Made by a program: the position numbers and the translations under genes | DNA from: Heliopora coerulea | Lineage: Eukaryota; Cnidaria; Anthozoa; Scleralcyonacea; Helioporidae | NCBI GenBank assembly: GCA_030142905.1 | Contig: JASJOG010000109.1 | Location: 852,001-916,000, forward strand | DNA: 64,000 nucleotides | Direction of reading: 5' to 3' | In this document: positions 1 to 9,870 of the stretch, in pieces | Layout: each line of letters starts with the position of its first letter | Position numbering within the stretch: the first letter of the stretch is position 1 | The notes under the pieces: generated by a model | What the model saw: only the letters and a program-made list of their open reading frames with translations | Told to the model about the DNA's origin: nothing | Database searches by the model: none

Positions 1-159
1 TACACTTCAGAAGAGTGCTTTTGTTTTCAAAATAGAGTGTGATGAAGACTTTATAATCGTCAGTGAAGCTTAACACCCACGAGGGCTGAAGTGAACATTG
101 GTCAAGCACGTTATCTCACGGCTCAGCTACTGTTTAAAACTGAACATTTTTTTTTAATT

Positions 160-162
160 CCT

Positions 163-231
<69 letters not shown>

Positions 232-423
232 CTTTCCTTTCTTTCCTTCTTTCCTTTCTTTCTTTCTTTCTTTCTTTCCTTCCTTCCTTCCTTCCTTCCT
301 TCCTTCCTTCCTTCCTTCCTTCCTTCCTTCCTTCCTTCCTTCCTTCCTTCCTTCCTTCCTTCCTTCCTTCCTTCCTTCCTTCCTTCCTTCCTTCCTTCCT
401 TCCTTCCTTCCTTCCTTCCTTTC
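160..423. repeat. Polypyrimidine microsatellite tract
   Basis: About 260 bases are almost pure pyrimidine on the plus strand. A (CT)n block is followed by a (CTTT)n block and then a long, nearly perfect (CCTT)n block ending near 423. Reading frames through it are only Ser/Leu/Phe/Pro or Arg/Lys/Glu/Gly runs and are not genes. It lies beyond exon 3 of the adiponectin receptor on that gene's 3' side, probably inside its last intron. Mirror-repeat homopurine-homopyrimidine DNA of this kind can form triplex DNA and is highly length-variable. Confidence 0.95.
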
Positions 424-997
424 ATTCCATCTCTCTTTGTTTTTAGAGGATACGTTAGTCGCTAGAAGTTACGTTGTTCGCTCATTTACCATGCAATGAA
501 CAGTGTGATAAGTGGTTATCACACTCTCGAAAGGCTGTCGCACTCCTGAATACTAATGATGTGAATATCGGATTTAACGCTTCACTTTGAACAATGAATT
601 GTGGTTATATTATTTGATCAAGTGATATACTATGTTCAATTGCCTTGACTTCGGTTCGTGTTTAAGAGTCCTTCGTTTGAAAGGCTGACATCAACTAGTC
701 AATTCAGTAAAACATGTCACTTATGCTGTTTTTACGCAGCAAAATACATGATACTATCCAGAAAGATGTAACTGATGCGACGAAGGCCACTTTTCAGTGA
801 AGTTAACCTTTTTTGTTTTAACTGTTCTCTATGCAGACAGGTGTTTTATTATTGCATTAGTCTGGTCAAGGCCAGATTTGTTTCGTTGAAGGGAGATATG
901 TCTGAACAGCGAAAGGAAATCATTCACAATCGTGCGTTTGAAAGGCATTTAACAAAGCTCTTGCAAACAGTAAATTGAGCTACTTTAAATACAGTAC

Positions 998-1185
998 CTG
1001 CTCTGAGTACTCGGTATTTGGGAGTATTAAACTTCTCCCATAGTGATATCAAGATACAGCACAGGCCCAGGAAACAAATAACGGCAATATAGACAATTTT
1101 TGTCGTCCGATAGCAGTAGAATCCATAATAGAGGCAAGGGATGAATGAACCAATGATTAGGAGAGCTATCCCAGTGTAATCCAGT
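998..1185 (-). CDS. ADIPOR: Adiponectin receptor coding exon 3
   Basis: Starts after acceptor CCCAAG and completes the Arg of FSRLDYTG. It encodes GIALLIIGSFIPCLYYGFY and a further hydrophobic helix, then LWEKFNTPKYR and RAG before donor GTACTG. Open reading past the donor has no family similarity and is intron. Confidence 0.92.
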
Positions 1186-4100
1186 CTTGGGCACAAAAAA
1201 AAAAGTGACAAATATTTATCAAGCACCAAAATCAGACTACAGGTATCTGGAAGCCAGCCAGGTGAACAAATGCACTTGGACATACACACAAAACTGTCAT
1301 AACTTTGTAATATAAAAAACATGCCAAAGAACTGGATTACGGAAAAGTAGTCTAGACACGCCTTACACTGCTGGATTCGGTGGTGTAATGAGGACTATTA
1401 GCACCCAGGGTAACTTGAAATTAGAAACTGTAGTCAATTTAGGATCCTGAACAGCAGTGGGAAAAACTGTTGTAAGTAATTTTGTAAAGGATAAAGCACA
1501 GACCGAAAAATGTCATCTCGAGACTTGATATTTAAGTTAAAAAAAGGAATAGACAAGTTGGAAACGGTGATAATTCGGCTCTCTTTCAGAGTCATCATCA
1601 GACCAAATGATTTACAAAAGCTCGCTACGTTATATCTATACAATTACAGAGATGTCATAGGTTATTAACAATGAAATTAACATAGTTAATATGTTCATTA
1701 ACATAGTTAATATGTTAATTTCATTGTTAATAGCCGATGAAATCATCCTTGTAATTGTATTGATATAACGTAGCGAGCTTTTGTAAACCATTTGGTCTGA
1801 TGATGGCTCTGAAATAGAGCCGAAATATTGCCGTTTCCAACTTGTCTGTTTGTAGTTTTAACTTGAATATCAAGTCTCAAGATGAGATTTTTCGGTCTGT
1901 TTTAGTCCAATTTGACTTTACCAAGCATCGCAGATTTTCTCCGGGTACTCTGGTTTCTTCCTGTAGTAACACTGGACCCATGAGGGGTGGTCCTTACTGA
2001 ACTTCTTCGGAGAACAGCACAGGTAGCTGATAAGGTTATCCAGTATAAATAAAGGCACTTTACCGTTACTTTCAGAAATAGAAATAAATGCAGCTGCCTC
2101 AGTTACAGGCCGTGAATTTGCAAATGTGAAGTCACTTGATACAATTAGTAAATTCTTAACTCTCAGTTTCCCAGTAACTGTCACTGATGCCCATCTTTTG
2201 GTATGCAGAAGTCATTCCCAATTCAAATATCCAAAACATCATGGGTCTAATGTTGTGACCAAGAGCAATTTTTGCTCGCGGGAGCCGTGCTTCATAAATC
2301 GCAAAATTGGTAAACATTGAGGACACGTTTTTGTGCTAATGTTTCGATAACATACATGCAGTTTCCCAGTTTGCGAGGCCGTAACTTAGGTTGCGTAAAC
2401 CAATACTGTAATTCCTCAGCTCACCTGCTAAAAAGATTGGACACCTTGTCTGAATGACAGTCCATTGTGTGAAACAAGGTTGAAAAGGCCAGGCAAAACA
2501 AGGCACCAGCAAAAAATGAACCAAAAACAAGTTTTTCTTGTATACCTTTCGGGAACGGATTTGACAAAGTTATCGGTCTTAGAAAAAAGTAGAAAGCAAC
2601 GCACACGAATGCTACGAATCCAAGGAGGTGAGTCCAAATATTTCCAGTTTCACTATGTATACGAAAAATGCTTTTGAAGCACAGACGAAATGATTTCAAT
2701 GGTGGTCGATGCCCGTGACGAATGAAATCGTTGTCTCGAAGCCACTCAGGGAGGTCCATATGTGAAACAACCCTCCAGCTTCGTTTGCCAACTTCAATTA
2801 CTTGACGCGCTAAACGTTCGGCTTGCTCGGCAGCTTCTTTTACGTGGACACGTTCTTTCACGTTTTGGATCATAACTTGTAAGTTCTCTTCACCTCTACC
2901 GATCAGAGCCTGAAAAAATTGAGGAGAGTTAGCCACCCTAGAGTAAATCATTGTCTTCTTCGAATTCAAATGCAAATGAAGCACATTTACTGATTCAGAA
3001 AATTTGTTAACTGAATCTCAGATGTATTTCAAAAATTATACAGTAGAACCCAAAAACTGCTGGGCACATCACTTGTATTTTGAACATTTACCGCAAGCCC
3101 GCAGTGTCATCTAAGGAAAAAATCTGGTGGGTACCAAAAAAATATTTTGTTGCATAATGATGTAAAAAATATCATAGTATTGTCATAATTATTATCACTA
3201 TCATTATTAATATTATTAAAACTAATACATAATGGAAGCAAACGTTCCAAAGCAAGTTCAAACGCAACAAAATGATGGTTCAAAAAACTTGAGGGGGAAA
3301 CTATTAACCACTGGCAAGACAAGGCCTTTTCAAATAAACTAATTATTTTGTAATTATACGGCCTATGGCTATCACTTTAGTACAATCAACGTCGTATAAC
3401 AAGAAAATTATGCAATGTATCCTACATGCATCTCGTGCAAGTAAAATGGATATGGTATAACGAAAACCATACAACATACTATACACATGTTTTGTCAGCT
3501 AGTCAACACAGCCATTTCTTAACCTTTACTCCCTCTACAACTTGCACTCCCAACCCCATTAGGGCATAGTGTAATGGCTCTGCTGTAACCCGTCATGAAA
3601 TGATAACTTCACAATTAACCTGTGAAGTTATCGTTTCATAATACCCTGAGGATGATTCTGAAATAGAATTGAAAACTGCACATCCATCCTCGTGGATAGT
3701 GTTAAGTTGTCGCGAGAATATCTCATGCACTTAAATTGGATAAAAACTTGCCTCCAATCCCTGTGGACTCAATAGCTAAACAGGTAGAGCAGCAGACTGG
3801 TATCCCAAAGGTGTGAGTTCAAATCCCGCTCGAGTCAACATTTTTCAGTTGACTTCAACAGTGTAGGTTAATTGTGAAGTTATCATTTCATAATACCCTG
3901 AGGATGATTCTGAAATAGAATTAAACTATTATTTACAGCACAGATGAATAGACAACTTTCATCCATGTTATTGCCTTAGTATCATCTATTTAAACCACAT
4001 ACATGTACCCACAATCAGTCATGTAGTTTCACTCCATTCTTGTCCTAATTATCATGTCACTTTTCTGAATAACCACTCAAATACCTTTGTAGTTCTGGAG

Positions 4101-6534
4101 GAACAGAGGGCAAATGTCCTAAATATTTAGGTCATGTCATCTAACTTTTGCTAATCAAAGTTTATCCATTATTATTAAGATATACCACAGGATAACAAAC
4201 AATTCACTGGCCAGTATACAAGAAGTTAGGGGTCTGACATGTCACTGTCTCCAATTCCATGAAGGCAATCCCCCTCCCATCATGAAAATCCTAGCAAAAA
4301 CTTCTCTGACCTTCAGTAGTATTCATAACATATTTTGTCATTGATACATTGTTAAGACATAAAGAATGAATAAGCATTAGAGATATTTTGGCCTGTTAAA
4401 CTATGATGATACTGTATGAGTGTCACTGATGAATTTATCTGCCAGTCAGGTCATAAATTATTGTTATCAAGCATTCCAGAAGTTTCACCTTCCACAAGAT
4501 TGTCTATTTTTTTTTTTTTTTTGCTGTATATTAAAAGATTTATGGCCATTTACAAATATAATCTAGCCTGGTAAAATTGGTTAATGTTGCCAGACTGGCC
4601 CTTAGGATGAACTTCCTTGTCAAAAGATTGGTAATATAATGTAACCCAGTCAGATGTCTAGTTTTGATTTTGTATATGTGCAGGCACAAGTCATCCTCCA
4701 AAGGTCAATAACACTGCCATGTCATATGCAAGTTAGTATTTATAAGGTTATTTATAATTACAGTTTGACAGATAGATGGTATCATTCCATGATACAGTGT
4801 AGAAACAGTATTAAGTACTTTTCAAAAAGATGATGTGGATGTGTTGGCCATCCATCCATGCATAGCCACACCTGATATTCAAAAGGTAAGAGGGAAATGG
4901 CTTGAATACTAGAAATTAAATGAATTCTTAAAATGCACAATAAAGCATGAAAATGGCACTCTCCATTTAACTCTGAAACTAAGGAAATAATAGATTAGAG
5001 AAACTCATACAGGATGATAATACATGTAGGGTATAGTATGTTGAAACATTAAAATTCTCAATGCCACTGATAAGACCAAATCAGAGTGGTCACCAGTGGC
5101 ATGTACTTTCAATTATATTCTGAAAACTAATTCTTATCTTAGGCAGTCTGTTAAATTCTACTGTCATAAACAATTTTGCAAGTTTTAGCAATGAAAACAT
5201 GTACTCTGTCTTAACACCTGAAGAAATTGAAGCACTTCAACAAATACTTTCATTTTCTCCCCCAAAATGATGGTTCTAGTGACTTTAAACCTCTAATATT
5301 TCCAGAAAAATAATGCCCCAGACTTTTAAGTTGAGCTCTTCTTTTTGGCATTCAAGCTTCTCTCTCATGAGATCCTAGGTAAGCTTCAGTCTGCTCATTA
5401 CTGAATGTTGTTGTTTGGGAAAACATCATCCACCTGCCATATTACCCATACAATGAAGACCCCAAAGTTGTATGATGCATTTTCTGGTAGCAACTGATAA
5501 CTTTTGTTGCAAATTTTTAAAATTTAGTAATCCATGCACACACTCAGGTACTTCAGACTGCAGACTTCAAGTGTGGCTTCATTTCTCAAATTCTTATGAA
5601 GGCAGTATATTGTAAAACAAATGAAGACAAACTCTTAGGTTATCAGTATAAATGATCATACTGCTGTGAACGCTGCAACTTCATCTAAGCTATGTTAGAT
5701 TTTCAAGGAACAAGAAGACAAAAAGTAAGAAAACTACATAAAATTAAAGAGAAAGCTTTTCATTTATATTGCATGAGACAAGTATATATTTACATCTATG
5801 ACTGTAATATTATTACAGTATTTACCTATCGTCTACACTCAAGATTGTTTTGGGCTCCACTTTGTCTCTGATGTCATTGGCCAAACTCTGCAGATCTAAT
5901 TTTCTTATTCTGAGACATTAGTAGACGTTGAAGTGAAAACTTGTGTGCAGTCAACGAACCATACATGTAACACCTGCATGTAACCGGCTATTACAACAGT
6001 ATACGTATTTTGTGTTTCCGTTTTGTCTTAATTTCGTGTGAGCACCATTTAGAGTAACTAATGGGATGTCTAGCATAATATTCGTATTCGTAACTTCACA
6101 TTAAGATCACGGAAAATGGGGATGCAATAGAGGAATATCAAACTAAATCTACGCTATTGAACAAAAATTTACTATGCCAAGACAACACAACCGTCAGATA
6201 ACGTAATATTGTGTGCGATGACAAGAACGTGAAATCACACATATTACAATACCTTGGCAGCATTTATGTCGGCTTGCAACTCTGCTTGAATATCGCCAAG
6301 TAAGCGAGAACAACCTACATCGGTAGTCGACGCTAGACTCTCAGTCGAACCATGCACGGCATCCGTAGGTAGACCTGACCCTTCGCCATTTTCATCTAAC
6401 TCTGGCACAGCTCTAATAGAAGTCCAATCATCATCTTCGCAGTTTAAAAACTCAGTCTCAATGGTAGGTGAACCATCGCAATCCATTGTTTTGTATCCCT
6501 TTCGTTTTCTCGGTGCGTATTGAAATTTCTTCAT
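998..6534 (-). CDS. ADIPOR: Adiponectin receptor protein (PAQR family), 3'-incomplete in window
   Basis: Seven-transmembrane receptor of the progestin/adipoQ receptor family, a plasma-membrane protein whose animal homologues have zinc-dependent ceramidase-like activity. Three coding exons on the minus strand join in frame: 6534-6253, 2909-2425 and 1185-998, giving about 318 residues. The N-terminal 95 residues are acidic and poorly conserved. The core begins with DLPEWLRDNDFI and SIFRIHSETGNIWTHLLG, then two membrane segments, then FHTMDCHSDKVSNLFSRLDYTG, which matches the family stretch carrying the first zinc histidine, then two more membrane segments. The frame reaches RAG and a GT donor at 997-996. 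The last exon(s), with the remaining helices and the two C-terminal zinc histidines, should lie left of position 1. Splice phases agree (0 after exon 1, 2 after exon 2). Start chosen at MKKF because an AG acceptor lies 10 bases upstream; MDCDG, 16 codons later, is an alternative. Confidence 0.93.
1498..1900. repeat. Long palindrome (fold-back element) in adiponectin receptor intron
   Basis: The left arm begins ACAGACCGAAAAATG and the right arm ends with its complement ATTTTTCGGTCTGT. The arms, about 195 bases each, also match through the segments around CTTGATATT, CAAGTTGGAAACGG, GGTCTGATGATG, TTTGTAAA and AGCTCGCTACGTTATAT. The centre near 1670-1730 is made of TTAACATAGTTAATATG repeats. Arms differ at scattered positions, so it is not freshly made. 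No coding potential; a MITE or fold-back transposon is likely. Confidence 0.85.
1902..2062 (+). repeat. SINE 3' part, copy A
   Basis: Matches the tail halves of the copies at 25121-25385 and 32312-32575. Shared blocks are CCAAGCATCGCAG, CCTGTAGTAACACTGGACCC, TGGTCCTTACTG, AACAGC and TAGCTGATAAGGTTAT. The tRNA-like head is missing, consistent with 5' truncation. It abuts the palindrome ending at 1900. Confidence 0.75.
2425..2909 (-). CDS. ADIPOR: Adiponectin receptor coding exon 2
   Basis: Starts after a polypyrimidine-CAG acceptor with ALIGRGEENLQ and ends FSR (phase 2) at donor GTGAGC. It holds the amphipathic pre-membrane helix, the conserved DLPEWLRDNDFI and IWTHLLG blocks, the first two transmembrane segments and FHTMDCHS. 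Confidence 0.93.
2910..6252 (-). other. Adiponectin receptor intron 1 (3.3 kb)
   Basis: AT-rich intron between coding exons 1 and 2. Apart from the tRNA-like repeat region near 3.6-3.9 kb I see no exon, gene or clear transposon in it. Confidence 0.7.
3594..3926 (+). repeat. tRNA-like SINE region with flanking direct repeats
   Basis: A block of about 55 bases (TGTGAAGTTATCGTTTCATA, then ATACCCTGAGGATGATTCTG and AAATAGAATT) at 3620-3672 recurs at 3873-3923. Between them, 3766-3840 resembles a tRNA: TAGCTAAACAGGTAGAGC like an A box, GAGTTCAAATCCC like a B box, and outer arms GACTC and GAGTC. The anticodon arm does not fold properly, so this is a SINE head, not a tRNA gene. The left part (3597-3637) is also a short inverted repeat around TGATAACTTCACA. 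Confidence 0.6.
6253..6534 (-). CDS. ADIPOR: Adiponectin receptor coding exon 1
   Basis: Encodes the cytosolic N-terminal tail, starting MKKFQYAPRKRKG, then a Ser/Thr/Asp/Glu-rich stretch ending ADINAAK. A consensus acceptor (TTATTTAG) sits at 6544-6543, so the exon probably starts at 6542 and a non-coding 5' exon lies further right. The donor GT is at 6252-6251, in phase 0. Confidence 0.85.
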
Positions 6535-6800
6535 GAGGTAACCTAAATAACAAAATAAGGTAGTATTACTATTGGTAATCGCAAAAACCAAAACCGCGAA
6601 AGCAAAATAAACGTATCACGAGAAAGCCTCCGAGAAAACTATCTTACTTTGGAATAGACGGAAGGCTATAAAAACCTAACACTACGGTCCCTGAGACACT
6701 TAAACTTCCTGGTTTCTAAAATGTTGGTAAATCTCAACTGCCCTTTACTCCATTGACAGCGTGAAGTGGCGTGATGTGAGTTTTGTGTACTTCCGGTCGG
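6535..6800 (-). promoter_or_regulatory. Putative adiponectin receptor 5' UTR exon and promoter
   Basis: The acceptor at 6544-6543 implies an upstream non-coding exon. The best donor on the minus strand is CCAAA/GTAAGA, with GT at 6647-6646, which would give an intron of about 100 bases and an exon from 6648 rightward. An ETS-type ACTTCCGG site at about 6788-6795 is typical of animal housekeeping promoters. Placement is inference; there is no transcript evidence here. Confidence 0.4.
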
Positions 6801-9119
6801 ACTTTGAGCAGTTATCGTTTAGTGATCGGCTTATAATCGGCTTCACGTCGGATTTGTTAACGTTAACAAATTCTTTTAAGGTAGCTAAACACAGTCTTCC
6901 TTGGGTTTATTTATTTATTTGTTTTTTTGTTTGGTTATTTGGCTATTTATTTATTTTTATGTACCTTATGCTTCCTTTGGGCATAGCTCTGGAATGGTTA
7001 AAGCCCATAACCCCAAATTTTGGAGAATAGAAAAATGGTAATGGGAGGTTAAGCTAGTTGAGTAATAAAGGATTTTCCCTTTTACTCCGCATGTTTTCTG
7101 TCAAATTTGTTGTCAAATGGTTAACCAAAAAACTAAAAACAACAGATTACCTCCGATCTTGAATTAACCATATTAGCGCTTATCTTTCTTCAAACAACCG
7201 GCTCCAGAGTACCCAAAACAGCCTTCCAGAGTCTTATTTCAAAATTTCTTTGGAGACAAATTCCCAAGACTCCCTTAGATACTAAGTGTAAGACTTCCGA
7301 CGACTTTGCCAATTGCCGATATCTTCCAGTTCATTGTGCGTATTCTGCTTTGCGGTTTCCAGTAGCGGCGTGGCTCTCAAATAGGGACAGGAAATGATAT
7401 GCTTAGGGCCCAATTTTTGCAGCGGGTGTAAGGTGGGGGGGTGGAGGCTGCTGCCAATAAGAATACGACGTGAATTGTAAATGTAAAAACTTTCATTAAG
7501 ACTAAAATGGGTTGATAATAAAATTAAAAAGTGACCCGCTGCAAGACCTTCAGGGGCTTTAAATTTCATAACCCTACACAAAACGTCACGTTTATGCTGC
7601 TTTGGCACCCAACATAACGTTTCACATTAGGGGCAATGAACAAATCCATGAAAGAAGACTCGAGGTGAACTCGGTGTTAAAAGCATTGAGGACCAATTCA
7701 CTTAAGTATTTTTCAAGCATAATCATGGTAAATATTTTATACTTATAGTAAGTCTCCACTTCTATGTTTAGTTAAACAGTAATGTCAGGCTAGACTTGCT
7801 CATCATTCATGGCTATCAATATTGGATTCACTCACAGCTTTGTCAGTGCGCCATAAGCGTGGCAATAGGCTCTGACATAAGATAAAACAGCCCAAAATAT
7901 GTTGTACTTTGCTAACTTTAAACAACATGTTGTGATGCTCAGACTTCTTAAAAACTATCCTCAAAATGCAAAAAATGGCATTTCCGAGACTCCAGATTTC
8001 AAAATTTTCCGGGGGAGCATGCTCCTGGACCCCCTAGAAGGGGCTTGCACCTTCGGCGTTCGCATTCACTCTGAAGTCACAATAGCATGACCACTCATTT
8101 ATGGTCAACTTCGCCACTGCTTCTGCCAACAAATCATTGGGACCCACACGCTACGAATTCTTTGGGCCCATTGGGAAATGTCCTGGTGTCCCGGTGGACC
8201 ACGCCGCCACTGGCGGTTTCGGTACTGCTTGATTCTTGCTCATAGATATCCACGTAATATGGGCAGCCTAAGCTGTAACTCGTTGCGTTGACTCCATGGT
8301 GACTATGTTAATTACACCCTTTTCTCGTTTCATACTCGATCTATATTTCTGTTCAGTTAACGTTAAGCAGATGTTCTTTCCTGGTAATTTTCCTCGCCTG
8401 TCGATCTCACTTGTTCCTCCACCAAAGTTGAACCGTAGTACTCTTGTACCCGAGAGATGTGCAATAGTTGCACCGAGATCTGACGCAAAACATTGTGTGA
8501 TTATCATACTTCAAAGATTATCAAAGATTCAACTACTTCATGTTGTCTGCTGAACACCAATGTTCAACAATGACCTCAACTTATGTTTTAGTGATGTTGC
8601 GTAGTACTTACTTGGGTTTCGGTGCCAAGAGTTGCCATGGGCTGTAAGCAGCGAGGTAGAAGTGGTCTGAGCCGGTGATTCAGTCTCAGTTACTTGTAAC
8701 CTTTTGGAGCGCTGTGTACTTTCGCTTTGGTAGCTAAAAGGGTTTTACATTCTATATAATGGGCGTTATTTACTAATATAATGTGTAGAGTAAAAATTCG
8801 TCGTGATTCTCTCAGACGCAAACCTTACCATTTGAAACCTGCCGTTTAACTACCAGTTTTACTGTTTATTCTAGGTTTGCCTCATGAAAGTTATAGGTTT
8901 GTCACGAGCAAAGAAGGTTTGTGAAGCCTAGGATTAGCTTTAAGCATAAGAGGTTAGACAACATAACAACTATGAATTTAAACGGAATAACTGCTATTGT
9001 AATCAACAGTAGGGCGTGTTCAACTGGATAGGATTGAATTATCAATTAAATAGAAAGACGCTCTCTGACCAGAAACAGTAGTTTTATTCAACCTGCTTTC
9101 CATCGTCCATTTTCTCCGC
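6801..9119. other. Intergenic, no gene seen
   Basis: Only short unsupported reading frames without recognisable domains occur here, plus one copy of a GC-richer dispersed repeat (7885-8085). Confidence 0.6.
7885..8085 (+). repeat. Dispersed repeat, GGACCCCC family, copy 1
   Basis: Shares with 60760-60965, and more weakly with 27290-27490, the blocks CAGAATTTTCCGGGG-like, GGACCCCC and CTTCGGCG(T/C)TCG in the same order. It is locally GC-richer than its surroundings, as transposon-derived repeats often are. The family is unnamed here, and element ends could not be set. Confidence 0.6.
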
Positions 9120-9870
9120 TATGAATTATATTTTCTTTTCTTTTTGTTTTCTCTTTTTTGTTTTTTGTTTCGTTTTGTTTTCCCCCATGTCATCTTATAC
9201 AACATCGTTTCTTTCCACTCCATTCCTTTTTCCGCTTTTCTTTCATTTCTTTCCTTTCGTTTTCTGTTCTTTCTTTTTGTTTTCTTTTCTTTACTTTGTT
9301 TAACTTCATTTTAATTTTTTTCTTTCCATTTCTGTTCTTTCATTTCTTTTTTCTTTCCTACTCTTTTCTTTTTCTTTCCTATCCTTTTCCTTTCCTTTGC
9401 TTTCTTTTCTTTTCTTTACTTTTGTTTTGTTTTGTTTTCTTCTCTTCTCTTTCCTTTTTTTTATTCCTTTTCTTTTCATTCCTTTTCCTTCCTTTCCTGT
9501 CCCTCTCTTTCCAGTTCTTTCCTTTCTTTTCTTATTTTCCTTTTCCTTTCCTCTCCTTTTGTTTTGTTTAGTTTTGTTTTCTTTGCATTGTCGTACTTTG
9601 CTTTGCTTTACTTTACAGTATTTTAGCACTGCTCTGCTTTATTTTAGCTTGTGTTGTTGTCGAGTTAAGTGCAGTGTTATTTTGCGTGTTGCGTATGGTT
9701 GAGTTGTGTTGTCTCTTGTCGGGTCGGGTCGTGTTGTGTCGTGTTGTGATCTATTGTATTGTTTTGTAAATTTTTTGTATTATGCTATTTTATTTTAACT
9801 TATTTTATGCTTTTTATTTAAGTCCATTTCAGTTTTATTTCAACTTAGTTTAATCGATAACTTTGGTTCA
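9120..9870. repeat. Degenerate pentanucleotide tract
   Basis: About 750 bases show a period near five that drifts in composition: TTTTC/TTTCC-like units (9120-9550), then GTTTT and TTTGC units, then GTTGT/GTCGG units (9690-9770), then ATTTT units to about 9860. The plus strand is almost free of A to 9600. All frames through it translate to Phe/Ser/Leu runs (or Lys/Arg/Glu on the other strand) and are not genes. Confidence 0.8.

Noticed and set aside
91..465. Frames coding Ser/Leu/Phe/Pro repeats and, in reverse, Lys/Glu/Gly/Arg repeats
   Set aside because: Pure translation of the polypyrimidine microsatellite.
3766..3840. A tRNA gene
   Set aside because: A- and B-box-like motifs and part of an acceptor stem exist, but the anticodon stem does not pair and the block lies within repeated SINE-like sequence.
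9121..9702. Overlapping Phe/Ser/Leu-rich and Lys/Arg/Glu-rich frames
   Set aside because: They arise from the pentanucleotide tract; hydrophobicity is only a result of T-rich codons.
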